From positions 114,168,001-114,232,000 of the forward strand of contig CM032231.1 in assembly GCA_019009955.1 (NCBI GenBank): a stretch of DNA of 64,000 nt, written 5' to 3'. The DNA is from Riptortus pedestris (lineage: Eukaryota > Arthropoda > Insecta > Hemiptera > Alydidae). Shown here in pieces: positions 51,236 through 61,697 of the stretch. Position numbers and translations under genes: made by a program. The notes under the pieces are model-generated. The model searched no databases. It was given only the letters and a program-made list of their open reading frames with translations, and had not been told where the DNA came from. Numbering within the stretch: the stretch's first letter is position 1; every line of letters begins with the position of its first letter.

Positions 51236-51736
51236 CACAGAAGAATTTATCGAAAAATTCTAATCTCTAGATCCCCCTCAGTAACTACTCTTGTAAATAA
51301 AGCTTGGAACATAAAGTGGACATTAGATGGTAGGAGAAATAGCAGCACAAAATGAAAATGCGTTGTAAGAATGGGGGTTCAATTGAATATACAAAGATTA
51401 TCATTCATGCGCTGACTTAGTGAAGAATGTATGCTGACTTAGTAGTGCATGTATAGTGTATGTATGGAGTGTGTGTATGTTTAATTTATACAATCCAAAC
51501 AATCTTTATACCAACAAACGACTGACAAAAAAAACAAAATATCTAAGTGAATGCAATATAGAAGCGCTTAATCCAACGAATATATTTGGGAATTAATGTT
51601 TTTTCTCCTTACTAGAAACTTATTCTAGCACGATTTTGGGTATTAAATAAATGACTATTTAGTTTGTCACAGTTGAGTAAAGATGAAATAAAAATGTGGG
51701 GGTTTATTCTTTGTACATGCACAGAGAGATTGATGG

Positions 51737-51787
<51 letters not shown>

Positions 51788-52697
51788 CACGCTTAAACGA
51801 CCTTTTATTTTTTGTTCTTCAATTTAGGTTCGGTGAGCATAGAAGAGATTTTTCTAAAATTGCCTCATGACTGTAACCTCTATATTACATATCCTTTACT
51901 GAAAATCTACTTAAAGTTTGTAAAGGGAATTTAAGCGGTTTTGGAGAATATATAGCAAATAGTAATTAGGTAAATTAAATTGAGATATACAGTGAGTACC
52001 CATTTAGTTCAATGAACAATTTCATTTGAGACAATAGTAAAATTGATAAAATTTAAGAACCATTGGTTTATCAAAATTATGAACAATGTCTTACTGGAAC
52101 AAAATAATTAGATGCAGAGGTAGTTTCACTTAATAAAAATTTAATGTTTCGCTTCTATAAAAACCCACTATCATGTACAAAATGTCGGCCCGTCTTAGAG
52201 TTAGTTTATTATGCATTCCGTCTTAGAATTAATATCCAATATATGCCGGCAAGTCAAGTTTTGATTAGGAATCCATATGATGTCATTACTGTTTATCTAA
52301 GGGATGATAATTGCAGGTTCTGGTCCCGACATAGCAGCCACACTCCATTAAGTAGCATCCGGTGGTGGGAATTATGTCTGGCGGCTTCATTGATTCACCT
52401 CCTCATGCCCCATATGCTCTGTCTTCATCCGACCATATTCCACTACAGACAAATGGTCATAACCATACCGTCAGGTGTAGTCTAAGACATTCTCACGTTA
52501 AACTGCTTATTGGAAGAACTAATGGACATATATAAATATATGTGGAATAGATAGATTCAATTAGTTATCTATGAACTGTAGGATATTAATCGAATCTTAT
52601 AGATGTATGTAGTCACTTTCATATATATTTTCGTCCATGGATGCATCAACTCTAAGAGTTTTTACAGGTGCAAATAGTTACTTACATATCTACTATT
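51236..52697. other. Non-coding with a (TA)n array at 51739-51782
   Basis: The TA array is not bounded by Helentron-like ends. The frame at 52144-52485 (113 codons) has no recognised domain; its 3' half is GC-richer and may be old transposon sequence. Confidence 0.4.
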
Positions 52698-52757
52698 GGG
52701 GCTCAGGTTAGCCATGTGAGTTAAAGCGTTGACCCTTATTTCAAACAAACTCACAGT
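52698..52757 (+). repeat. SINE head fragment
   Basis: 'ggggctcaggttagccatgt' starts like the copy at 53264. It is followed by 'gagttaaagcgttgaccc', which looks like the tRNA-related A-box end. The body is missing. Confidence 0.5.
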
Positions 52758-53263
52758 CATAAAATAAGAAATCCAGTTATCATTTTGTCATTGGATTTTA
52801 TTTTACTTTTGAAAACATCAATGGAGCGTACATAGTTCAAAGTATACTTACTAAGATCTGCGGATTACCTTGAAATTACTCTTAGCATTTAAATTTTTCA
52901 GCATTAGATAAGTATGAATTGCTGAAAGAAATTAGCAAATATCTCACAGTTGGATTCAAGTAAATTTGAATAAATCCATTTTATTACTGTACTGTCATTT
53001 TCCATCTTATAACACTTTATTGAAATTGTGTTTTCCACCTCTTGTAAAATATACCTATTAGTTTACTTGTATTTAGAAGACAATATTATAAGATTTAGTT
53101 TTATGACTCTTAGGACATTAGAAATATTTTTCCAAAGGTATACCCAGCTAAGGAATTGTTGATAAGCCCAAAATGCGTTATCTCGCCACCAGCAATATAA
53201 TACAATTAAACTCATTTTTATCTTTTATTAATAACAGGTTTCCGTATATTCTTCATCAGTACA
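52758..53263. other. Non-coding, nothing recognised
   Basis: AT-rich spacer between two SINE copies. Confidence 0.4.
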
Positions 53264-53488
53264 AGGGCTCAGGTTAGCCGTTCTTTAAGACTAATCTTAA
53301 ACTCATTTGCGAAACCTAGAGTGGTGAGTTCGATTTTCGCTTGGGCAAAGGTAATTATTTAGTGATGGAATTCATTAAATATCGTCCAAAATCCCGCCCT
53401 GGCTAGAAAATTATGGCAATCTGTTGATACCCTGTCCTAATTAGCCTTAGTTGCAAAAAGTGAACGTTAATAAATAATAATAATAATT
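53264..53488 (+). repeat. tRNA-derived SINE, longest copy
   Basis: Starts 'gggctcaggttagccg' and has the B-box-like 'gtggtgagttcgattttcgc'. The body runs 'agtgatggaattcattaa' and 'ccgccctggctag', and the tail 'gtgaacgttaataaata' ends in (ATA)n. This gives a family length of about 225 bases. Confidence 0.75.
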
Positions 53489-53790
53489 TACTATAGATTA
53501 TAGATGCATCGACTTTATTTATTTCTTTATTACAAAGAGCTCCGCATATTTTAAAAGTATTGACAGTATAACGCTCGGGGGGTTTGAAATGATACGTATT
53601 GGATGCTGACAGGGTTCAACGATCGTAAAAATCTTGATTAAATGTCCAAATATAAGTCAGATTATCTTTAATATTTCAGTAACTTCTCTCATAAAATGTA
53701 TTAATTAAGTCCTAATTAAAATTTTAATCTCTGTAACTAGATATAGAAATACAGAACGAAACTATAGTTAAGATCTCTTCAGAGGAATAA

Positions 53791-55373
53791 GTCCGTCACG
53801 CAGGGGCTGCGTAAACTAAGCAGATTTCCCACGTGAACTTTTACAATAGAGAAACTTCAGAATAGAGAGTCAAACAGTTACGGGAACGGCCCGAACTAGC
53901 TCTTGACGGAAACTCACGACTAGACCCGAAGTTAGCCGATCTCATCTCAGAGGCTGAAAACAGAAAAATGCAAATATCTCGGTTAATATTCAAGATACAG
54001 TATAAATTTATATATCACTAGCTAAGGTACCCGGCTTCGCCCGGGAATTCGTTTGAGCCGGGATGATAATGGTATTTTTTTGGCAAGACTTTACTTTGCA
54101 CAATATTTTGATAATTACCCGTTTCAGTGTTCAAGGCTAGTATCCGTGGTTGGTTTGGGATAAAAAATGAAATATCCCGAATTTTTATCAGGCCTCCCTT
54201 ATAATCCCCACCCCCGTTATAACCTAAACATTTTAATATAGCTTATAACTATGTAAGAATTAATGCTAATTTATATATTCCAAGTTTTGTTGGAATCGGT
54301 TCAACCGTTGGTATCAAATAAAATAGTTGACTCCCGCTTTAGCTTTTAGTATATATCTCGTTTATAATTTGTTATACAACAAAAGTGAATATAACAAAAG
54401 TTACTTTAAATAACAAACTAAACAACTTTTGTCATGTGCATATTTGCAGAAAAACCAATAGAAAACGAAATACCGCTCTTTTTATATATATCCCTCCCTT
54501 ACAACCCCCACTCCTGCACGTTCCTACAAATGTTAGTATGACTTGTGATAATGAAGGCGTTAGTGCTAATACAAATACCGAGTTTTATTGATTTCGGTTG
54601 AGTCTCTTGTGTGCCAAATAAAATTGTTGGCTCCCGCTATCATTTTTAGCGTATAACGCATTTATATTTCGGTATACGACGAATGTGTGTAAGACAAAAG
54701 TTAATCTAAATAACAAAATAAACAGCTTTTGATATGTGCATTTTTGCCGAATAACCAATAGGAAACGGAATATCACCATTTTTAATTTCAGGCCTCCCTT
54801 ATAACCCCCACTCCTGCCCGTCCCTAGAAACGTTGGTACGGCTTATTATAATGAAGGCGTTACTGCTAATACACATACCGAATTTTAATTAGTTCGGTTG
54901 AGTCTGTTGTGTCAAATAAAATTGTTTACTTCCGCTATAGGTTTTAGCGTATATCTCGTTTATAATTCGGTATGCAAAAAAAGTGTATATAACAAAAGTT
55001 ACTCTAAATTACAAAATAATCAACTTTTGTTATGTGCATATTTGCTGAAAAAGCAATAGGAAACGAAATATCGCTATTTTTATTTTCAGGCCTCCCTTAT
55101 AACCCCCACTCCTGTTCGTCTTAGAGAATATTAATATAGCCTAAAGTCTAAGTTGGGCTAGTAGTAATATACATACCAAGTTTCATAAAATTCGGTTCAG
55201 CCGTTTATGCGTGAAAAGGTAACAAACAAACAAACAAATAAACAAACAAACTAACAAATAAAAAAACAAACAGACACGAAAGAAACAAAATGCAGTTATG
55301 GTGCCTATGACATGTGAAACGAAAAGTTATCGTGAAATTTCGCGAAAAAAATCAATGTACAGACAGAGGTTAC

Positions 55374-55424
<51 letters not shown>

Positions 55425-55793
55425 TTATTTATAGTAAATTTAATTTTCAATAAGATAGATTCTATATAATTTGTCGATCGACGTATAGTAACGGAGATAT
55501 TTCGAATTTTCGAAAATCCTCCCCTCTAACCCCCCCCCACCCACTGGTCTGATTTAATCTATTAACGAAATTGATCTTTATTTTTTAATAAAAAGTTTAA
55601 ATATTGAGTTTGGTACGATCAAACGAAAATTGCGACCGCTAGAGCGTTAACAGACAAATATATATATAATTTTGAACGGACCTCATTTTCGTCATCTTCT
55701 GGGTAGGATCGATGGACATTTGAAGAAATTTTTCGAAACTCGCGTCATGAGTACGACCTCAATAGCTGATTTCCCTTAAGGGAAATCTGCTAA
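53791..55793 (-). mobile_element. Helentron-like element interrupted in its TA core by another repeat
   Basis: The 3' end at 53791 is intact (TGACGGAC, stem-loop, sub-terminal repeat). The sequence runs normally to 'cagtataaatttatatatca' at about 54016. The family resumes after a TA array at 55380-55421 with 'gattatttatagtaaattta', and runs through the C-run block near 55530 to a perfect 5' palindrome ending at 55793. The insert occupies about 54013-55376. Here the insertion point lies in a TA-rich stretch between conserved blocks, not in the main core next to the 5' end. Confidence 0.75.
54013..55376 (+). mobile_element. Repeat element with CCCGG hairpin and three 300-base tandem units
   Basis: It begins 'actagctaaggtacccggct' with a stem-loop CCCGG-CTTCGC-CCGGG (54030-54045). 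Tandem units then start at 54189, 54489 and 54789, with a partial unit at 55087; the periods are 300, 300 and 298. Each unit has 'cctcccttataacccccact', 'tacc(g/a)agttt' followed by 'tcggtt', and 'ttttgt(t)atgtgcatat'. The end has 'ttcggttcagccgtttatgc', a (CAAA)n run and a TA array. From memory, this hairpin and 'cggttcagccgt' tail recur as a dispersed repeat in many arthropods. It encodes no protein. Confidence 0.7.
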
Positions 55794-56235
55794 AAGTATT
55801 ATTTGAAAAATTCAGAGTATAAGACTTTGTGTTGAGCGATTTAATTGAAAATTGTAATGGTGACACGCACGTCATTCCTAGTTCTTGGTACAACACGCCC
55901 AGAATGACTTTATAAGGTCACACAATAAAATTAGCTACTCACTAAATTAATATTAAAATATTAATATTAAATTCCTGAATATTATATTTAGATTGCAATC
56001 AAATATGAGGCGGTTTAAATATGGCGATTATTGAAAAAAAAAAAAAAGAGAAAATATTATAACGCCCAAATTTATAAGCGATATCTCAATTTTCGTATTT
56101 TTTCTTAAGGATCAGAAAAATCTTTCTAACGGCTCAGCTGTCTTGATTGGCGTAACTAACTGAAGATGTGACAGCTGAAAAGACTTTCCTCCGGGAAAGT
56201 TATTTTAGAGAAACGGTCAATCTTTATTTTTAAAA
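55794..56235. other. Non-coding spacer
   Basis: Separates two members of the Helentron-like family. No gene or RNA recognised. Confidence 0.4.
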
Positions 56236-56299
56236 CGTTTTCAAATGTCCATCGATCCTACCCAGATGATGAGGAACCCAGAAAATGAGGTCCGTTCAA

Positions 56300-56379
<80 letters not shown>

Positions 56380-56455
56380 TTGTGTGTGTACATATATTTG
56401 TCTGCTAACGCTCTAGCGGTCGCAATTTTACTCTGATCGTCACCAAACATACTTT
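56236..56455 (+). mobile_element. Helentron-like partial copy around a TA/TG core
   Basis: 'caaatgtccatcgatcctac', 'aaaatgaggtccgttcaaaa', a TA array (56306-56357) grading into TG, then 'ctaacgctctagcggtcgca'. Both termini are missing. Confidence 0.7.
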
Positions 56456-57244
56456 TTGATTTATGGGACGTAAGTACATACATATGGATTTCACGTCCAA
56501 ACTGTTCAAAATGCGTTCAGCGAGGGACAAAATAATTCCGTTGAAATCTGAAAACCGAATGTTTTCACTATTACAATACTTCTTTTACTTCGTACAAAGT
56601 AGTAAAAAGAGAAACATTCCTTCACCAACATACTGAATCCTTGAATTTAAAATGAAGTTTGTTCGTGGATACAGATCCTCAGAGTGGATTCAATAGGATT
56701 TGGTTTTATGGTTAGCGGAGGTACTTTCAGCTGCAACGGGTTTGAATAAAAACAGACATTTCTTTTACGGAGTACTGTTCAGCCAAGATACCCGGAACGT
56801 TGGTCCCGTTTGCTCTGGAATAAAAGGGCTATCTAATAAAAACAGGGTAATTTTGCAATTATAATAAATTCTAAGATAGTGGAGGTACGCCGTCGGGTTT
56901 GAATAAAAACACACTTTTCTTTTAATACATACAATGTATCCAAACTCTTACGAAACGCCCGTACCATATAGTGTCAAATAAATCACCGTGTACTGGAAGG
57001 AAAGTGTTATTATTAAACAGTTTTATATGTTGCTAGAGACTACACTGCGGTAATACACTAGATTACTGGTGGTAATGCGTAAGAGGTTTTAATGCGGTTA
57101 AATAGAAGAAAGAAAGACTCTATTTTTATTTTTATTTCTTGAACCCAAATTTATAAAAAGTATCCAATAGAACGACTTCACCCCTCAAAGGTGCCCGTGG
57201 AGTTCTGAAGAATTGATAGAACGAGGTCCGAAGAAAAGATTTTT
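56456..57244. other. Non-coding with a short direct repeat
   Basis: 'gcggaggtact' followed by 'gggtttgaataaaaacagac' near 56718-56768 recurs as 'gtggaggtacg' followed by 'gggtttgaataaaaacacac' near 56879-56925. No gene recognised. Confidence 0.45.
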
Positions 57245-57681
57245 TAGCACATTTCTCTTACGGGAAATCAGCTATTGAGGTTGTACTCATGAGGCAATTT
57301 TCGAAAAATGTCTTCAAATGTCCATCGATTATACCTAGTAGATAACGAAAATGAGGTCAGTTCAAAGTTATATATGTAGCTGTCGCAATTTTTACTTTAT
57401 CGTTACCAAACTTGATATATAATCGTTTTATGTCAAAAGGAAGCTCAAGTTCGTTGACCAAGGGGAGGGGGGTTCAGAGTGGGAGAATTTTGCAATGTTC
57501 CACAACTGTTGTTATATGCATTTATTCTCTAAATTCAGTATTAACTGAGATATTTGCAACTTTTAGTTTTCTGCATTCAGTAAAACCCCCACTCCTGCAC
57601 ATGCCACATAACGAATACTCTGTTGTATAATGAAACCCTTTATTTGAAACTTAAATACAAAATATTGTTTTCATTGATTTT
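57245..57681 (+). mobile_element. Helentron-like element, 3'-truncated and abutting the next copy
   Basis: The 5' end is slightly mutated (TTAGCACATTTCTC), the TA core is almost lost, and the G-run block is near 57465. It proceeds into the long-form block 'cccccactcctgcac' and stops at 'aatattgttttcat'. The next copy begins within about ten bases. Confidence 0.7.
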
Positions 57682-57805
57682 TTAGCAGATTTCCCTTAAG
57701 GGAAATCAGCTGTTGAAGTTGTACTCATGACGCGATTATTGAAACTTTTCTTCAAATGTCCATCGATCCTACCTAGTAGATGACGAAAATGAGTTTCGTT
57801 CAAAA

Positions 57806-57871
<66 letters not shown>

Positions 57872-58330
57872 CTGTTACCGCTCTAGCGGTCGTAATTTTT
57901 GTTTGATCGTTACCAAACTCGATATTTGGTTGTTTTATATAAAAAGAAAGATCAAGTTCGTTATTGGCTGAAATCGGACCAGTGGCCGGGGGGGGGGGGG
58001 GGTTTAGAGTGGAGGATTTTTGAAAATTCGAAATATCTCCGTTACTATACGTCGGATCGAAAAATTTACTATAAATATTGTTCTATACATTTATTCCCTA
58101 TCGTGAATATTAACCGAGATATTTGCATTTGTATTCTGTGTGTGGTCGGCAAGAGTCGGCTAGGTTCGGACTTTCCGCCGAGAGCTCTGGCGGCCGTTTC
58201 CGTAACTATTCGTCCCTCGTGAATAGGTTTAGAGGTTTCTTAATACTACAGTTGTTATTAGGTAGATTTCTCTATTGAAAATCTTCACGTGGGAAATCTG
58301 CTTAGTTTACGCAGCCCCTGCGTGATGGAC
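57682..58330 (+). mobile_element. Helentron-like element, complete copy
   Basis: Perfect 5' palindrome, TA core at 57808-57867, and a long G-run (57988-58001). The 'ctgtgtgtggtcggca' block follows, then the 3' sub-terminal repeat, stem-loop and TGATGGAC before a T-run. It appears to have inserted into the copy that starts at 57245. Confidence 0.8.
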
Positions 58331-58518
58331 TTTTTCCTTACACTGACTAGAAAACATCTGTTTTCTATGCATGATCTGCGTACGGAAACTAAGAATTTCC
58401 GTACTAGGACGGTAAAATTTGGCGGGAATCAAACGCATGTATTTGTTATATTCCTAATTTTTTTCATTTAACTCTTCGTAACCTGTGTTACTAAACATTG
58501 ACTAAATAATTGTTATAG

Positions 58519-58673
58519 TTGTCGCAATAGATGACTATCTTAATGAAGAAATCGATGCTGTTGAATCGACATCAACCAATAATTTGGTAATCAACAAGCC
58601 GTACATACCCCCTAAAGGGTTTAACATTAGCGGCAATAATAATTGCACAATTAATGTCAAAATAAAGATGTAA
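58519..58673 (+). CDS. Candidate terminal exon of an unidentified gene or transposase
   Basis: After TTGTTATAG (ending 58518) a frame opens with GTC at 58521 and runs 50 codons to TAA at 58671-58673. It contains AIDDYLNEEIDAVESTST and NKPYIPPKGFNISGNNNCT, and ends INVKIKM. A polyadenylation signal AATAAA lies at 58719-58724. Composition is coding-like (acidic, then Asn-rich). The acceptor has only a weak pyrimidine tract. No upstream exon is visible, because a Helentron-like element ends about 190 bases before it. It could be the C-terminus of a decayed transposase or of a host gene. Confidence 0.35.
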
Positions 58674-58718
58674 TTTGTAACCTTGTTGTTCTGACATATG
58701 TTTCATAACTACCATAAA

Positions 58719-58724
58719 AATAAA
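58719..58724 (+). promoter_or_regulatory. Candidate polyadenylation signal
   Basis: AATAAA, 46 bases after the stop of the 58519-58673 frame. On its own this hexamer is common in AT-rich DNA; its position is what gives it weight. Confidence 0.3.
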
Positions 58725-59553
58725 CCTGTTTGGCTTAATTAATTTCAGTAATTTCTTGAGGTTGTTGTACAGTGTAATAAAAAGTAATTTTCATTATTTT
58801 TACGAAAACTGTCTTTTCGGTACTCGGTCTGTTTTCCACATCTACTGAGCTTAGAAATGTCTCAGATCTCATCAGCTGATGTCATTATTAATTTACCAGC
58901 TAATCAAGATTATTATTATGGCTCTTCCTCGTCCCGATGAATCATTCATAAAACCAATCAGTCCAGTAATTGGATTCACAATGACGTAATAGATCATGAG
59001 ATTATGATTGCTAATTCCGGGACAGACAAGCTTCAGGACCTAGACGATTTACTTGGAGGGAAGGGGGCGATCTAGAATACACACAGATTACTGTTAGAGT
59101 ATGTAGGTATCCACAGCAAAATGGCTTCAGCTTTCGTTTGAATTAGTACAAATTATGAGTTGACATATTAATTATAGTTTGAACTAAATTTTAAAATTTT
59201 ACAGACAAATGGGGTCGGCAAGAACTACTCTTTAAACTGTCAATTCTAACCATTATTTCTATTCCTGGTCAAATTCATATTTTATGAGACCAATATCTGC
59301 TCCGAACCAGCCATGTAACTTGTACTTGAGTTTGGAGAACGTCAACTCTTACGTTCTGCAAGTTATTTCATTCTTGGACAGAAGACTGGGCATTTAAAGT
59401 TGGAATGAAATCTTAGAAATTTGTTTGCTCGATGGGAAAATCGCAAAATAGTGTGGGTTTACTGATTAAATACGAAACGATTCTGAAATAACTGATTGGA
59501 ATAAACATATAAGTAAATATTATCAATCAGTTATATTGTTAGCCGTTATTATA
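58725..59553. other. Non-coding, nothing recognised
   Basis: No gene or repeat family seen. Confidence 0.4.
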
Positions 59554-59770
59554 ATTCAAAGTAGTAGAAGATAGTTGGATTTCGGCTAATAAAGTTATCT
59601 CAAATCTTCTTATAGAGGATTTTTTATTTGCTGACAGTTTCGGGCAACCGGTATGTTCCCTTCTTCAGAGCAGTTTTTTTATGGGGGGAAGAGCAGAGAG
59701 CACGAACTGTAAACGGTGGAGACTACATTGTCACAATGCCGAAACCCAACTATCTTCTACTACTTTGAAT
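59554..59770. mobile_element. MITE-like element with 32-base terminal inverted repeats
   Basis: The left end 59554-59585 ('attcaaagtagtagaagata', continuing 'gttggatttcgg') is the reverse complement of 59739-59770 with one mismatch. The interior of about 150 bases has no open frame. A target-site duplication cannot be fixed with confidence. The family does not recur in this window. Confidence 0.75.
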
Positions 59771-60144
59771 ATTAGTAAATAGCTCGGAACTTCCACGATT
59801 TTGGAGATATTTATGATTTTACACCGTACTCCCTCTCACTCTCCTCCTGCTTCTATTTAGGACATTAAAGAACATGATGAAAGAAACGAACATCGAGGTT
59901 GGTAAGCATAAAATTGAAGAATGTGACAACAAAAGGGTATATATACATTATTCAATTTGTATAATATATTATTTAAACAATATCATGCTCAATTCGCAAA
60001 ACGTGTTATAGCCTTGCCAAAAAAAGAATAACCATCATCATTCAGCCTCTAATGTTTTCCCAAGCGAAGCCAGGTACTTTAGCTAGTATATACATAAAAT
60101 GTAAACAAATATCTAAATTGGACAGAATTAACTATTCTCACCCA
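59771..60144. other. Non-coding, nothing recognised
   Basis: The frame at 60052-60240 overlaps the next repeat fragment and is not a gene. Confidence 0.4.
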
Positions 60145-60240
60145 CTAGGAAAGACTTATGTACAATTTGAAGAAATGTTTCTAACACGGTGTCATGAGTA
60201 CAACCTCAATAGCCGGTTTCCCTTTGGGGGAATCTGCTAA
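60145..60240 (-). mobile_element. Helentron-like 5'-terminal fragment (about 95 bases)
   Basis: The reverse strand has a degraded 5' palindrome, 'gtactcatgacaccg' and 'cttcaaattgtac', and leaves the family near 'cctagtggg'. This is the third fragment that stops at this boundary. Confidence 0.55.
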
Positions 60241-61302
60241 AAGCACTAGCTGTTCAAAGAGTTGCCCAGAGTTTTCTATTGAGTGGGAAAGTTTTTCTTT
60301 CCCCTATCAACCCCATTTACCAGACCAGCTTTTAACCTTGCTTAATCTTTGTTAACACGCTCACTGTCAGCCAATCTTTAGAATCCGGAGTAGCCGCACA
60401 ATGCCTCTTCTGGAAAGCCGAAGTTGGTACTTTTTGTTTGTTTGTCGGAGAAACGAAAAACCATTACTTATAGTTAGTAGTTTGAGTTAAATAGGTGAAT
60501 TCACAGACCGACTTGGTGCATTCTCTTATAATATGTGGAAATTATCTTTCAATTCTGTTTTATATACTCCAAGTATATAGCTTCTGTGTCTTAATGGAAG
60601 AGGGAACAATTATATATTTTTACAGACATATTCTTTGAACATAATATTGAGAAATAGAAGCAAAGTATTTTATAACGCTATAATCAACTTTAAAGAGTTA
60701 TTACATTTATTATTCATTTATTGAATTCTATGAATGTTCAATGGAATGCTAATAATGCACATTTGTAATCAATAAAATTCATACATTATGCATAAGTGAA
60801 ATATTTATGTATTATTTTTAATGATTTGCTAATGGATAAAGGGGATTGTTGCTAATGGGATTTATAAAATAGAATGTGATTTTGCTTTTTTTATGCCATT
60901 CTATCAGATTATAAAGCTTCTGGGAAGTCATTTAAATTCAGATAAAAAATGGTATTATTTACTTTCATTGCATTTAGAGGTAAATTTATCAGTTGTCCTC
61001 ATATTATAACAACATTTTTGAATACTAAGAAAAGGGTCCTCCATTTTACTGCTGGATTATTTTAAAATTCACCTGTCATTAACAGCTCCCATCCATTGAC
61101 CCAGGAAAAGAGCAGATATAAGCGCAAAGTATTTCCAGTGGCTTGAATTATTATTAGCAAAGGATTTATGGTAAACGGAAACAGGCGGAGGAAATAAAAT
61201 CTAGAATCGCTAAAATAATAGAAACAATAAATTAATTAAACAAAGACAACATAAATAACGAATAAAGGAAATAAAAGGAAAGCTAAACAAATTAAAAATA
61301 TT
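60241..61302. other. Non-coding, nothing recognised
   Basis: AT-rich, no gene or repeat family seen. Confidence 0.4.
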
Positions 61303-61395
61303 ATTATTTTTTATTAAAGTCCACTTTTTGCTACTATGACTAATTGGGACGGGTTATCTATAAATTCCCACCCTCTCCTAGACAGAGTGGGAATA
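61303..61395 (-). repeat. SINE 3' fragment
   Basis: The minus strand carries the tail 'caaaaagtggactttaata' and the body 'ccgtcccaattagtcatag', up to the 'ccactctgtctagga' region. The tRNA-like head is missing. Confidence 0.65.
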
Positions 61396-61640
61396 CAGAT
61401 TTTATTTAATGAGTTCAATCAAAAATAAATAATATATAAAATAATTAGAGTGAAATTAATAATAACAATATAACATTGGATCAGATAAACTCGCAGAAGT
61501 TCATTTTCTTATCAAATTGGTCAAGTTTCAACACCTTCGAGAATCAAAACTTTTGAGATCATTAAATTTGTTTAATGGATATTTTGATTTTGAACTTTAG
61601 GGATAAGAAAAGTATGATTAGAAGAGAAGTACAATTTTCT

Positions 61641-61697
61641 TAGCACTTAAATAAAACAACTTGGGAAGAATTGGGCGCTTTCTTCTTTCCAAGTTCA
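61641..61697. mobile_element. MITE end fragment (family of 21050-21311)
   Basis: 'ataaaacaacttgggaagaa', 'ttgggcgctttcttctttcc' and 'aagttcac' match the right end of the copy at 21050-21311. Confidence 0.5.

Noticed and set aside
52144..52485. 113-codon open frame
   Set aside because: No domain, signal peptide, splice context or recognised homology. Composition is uneven and it may be old repeat sequence.
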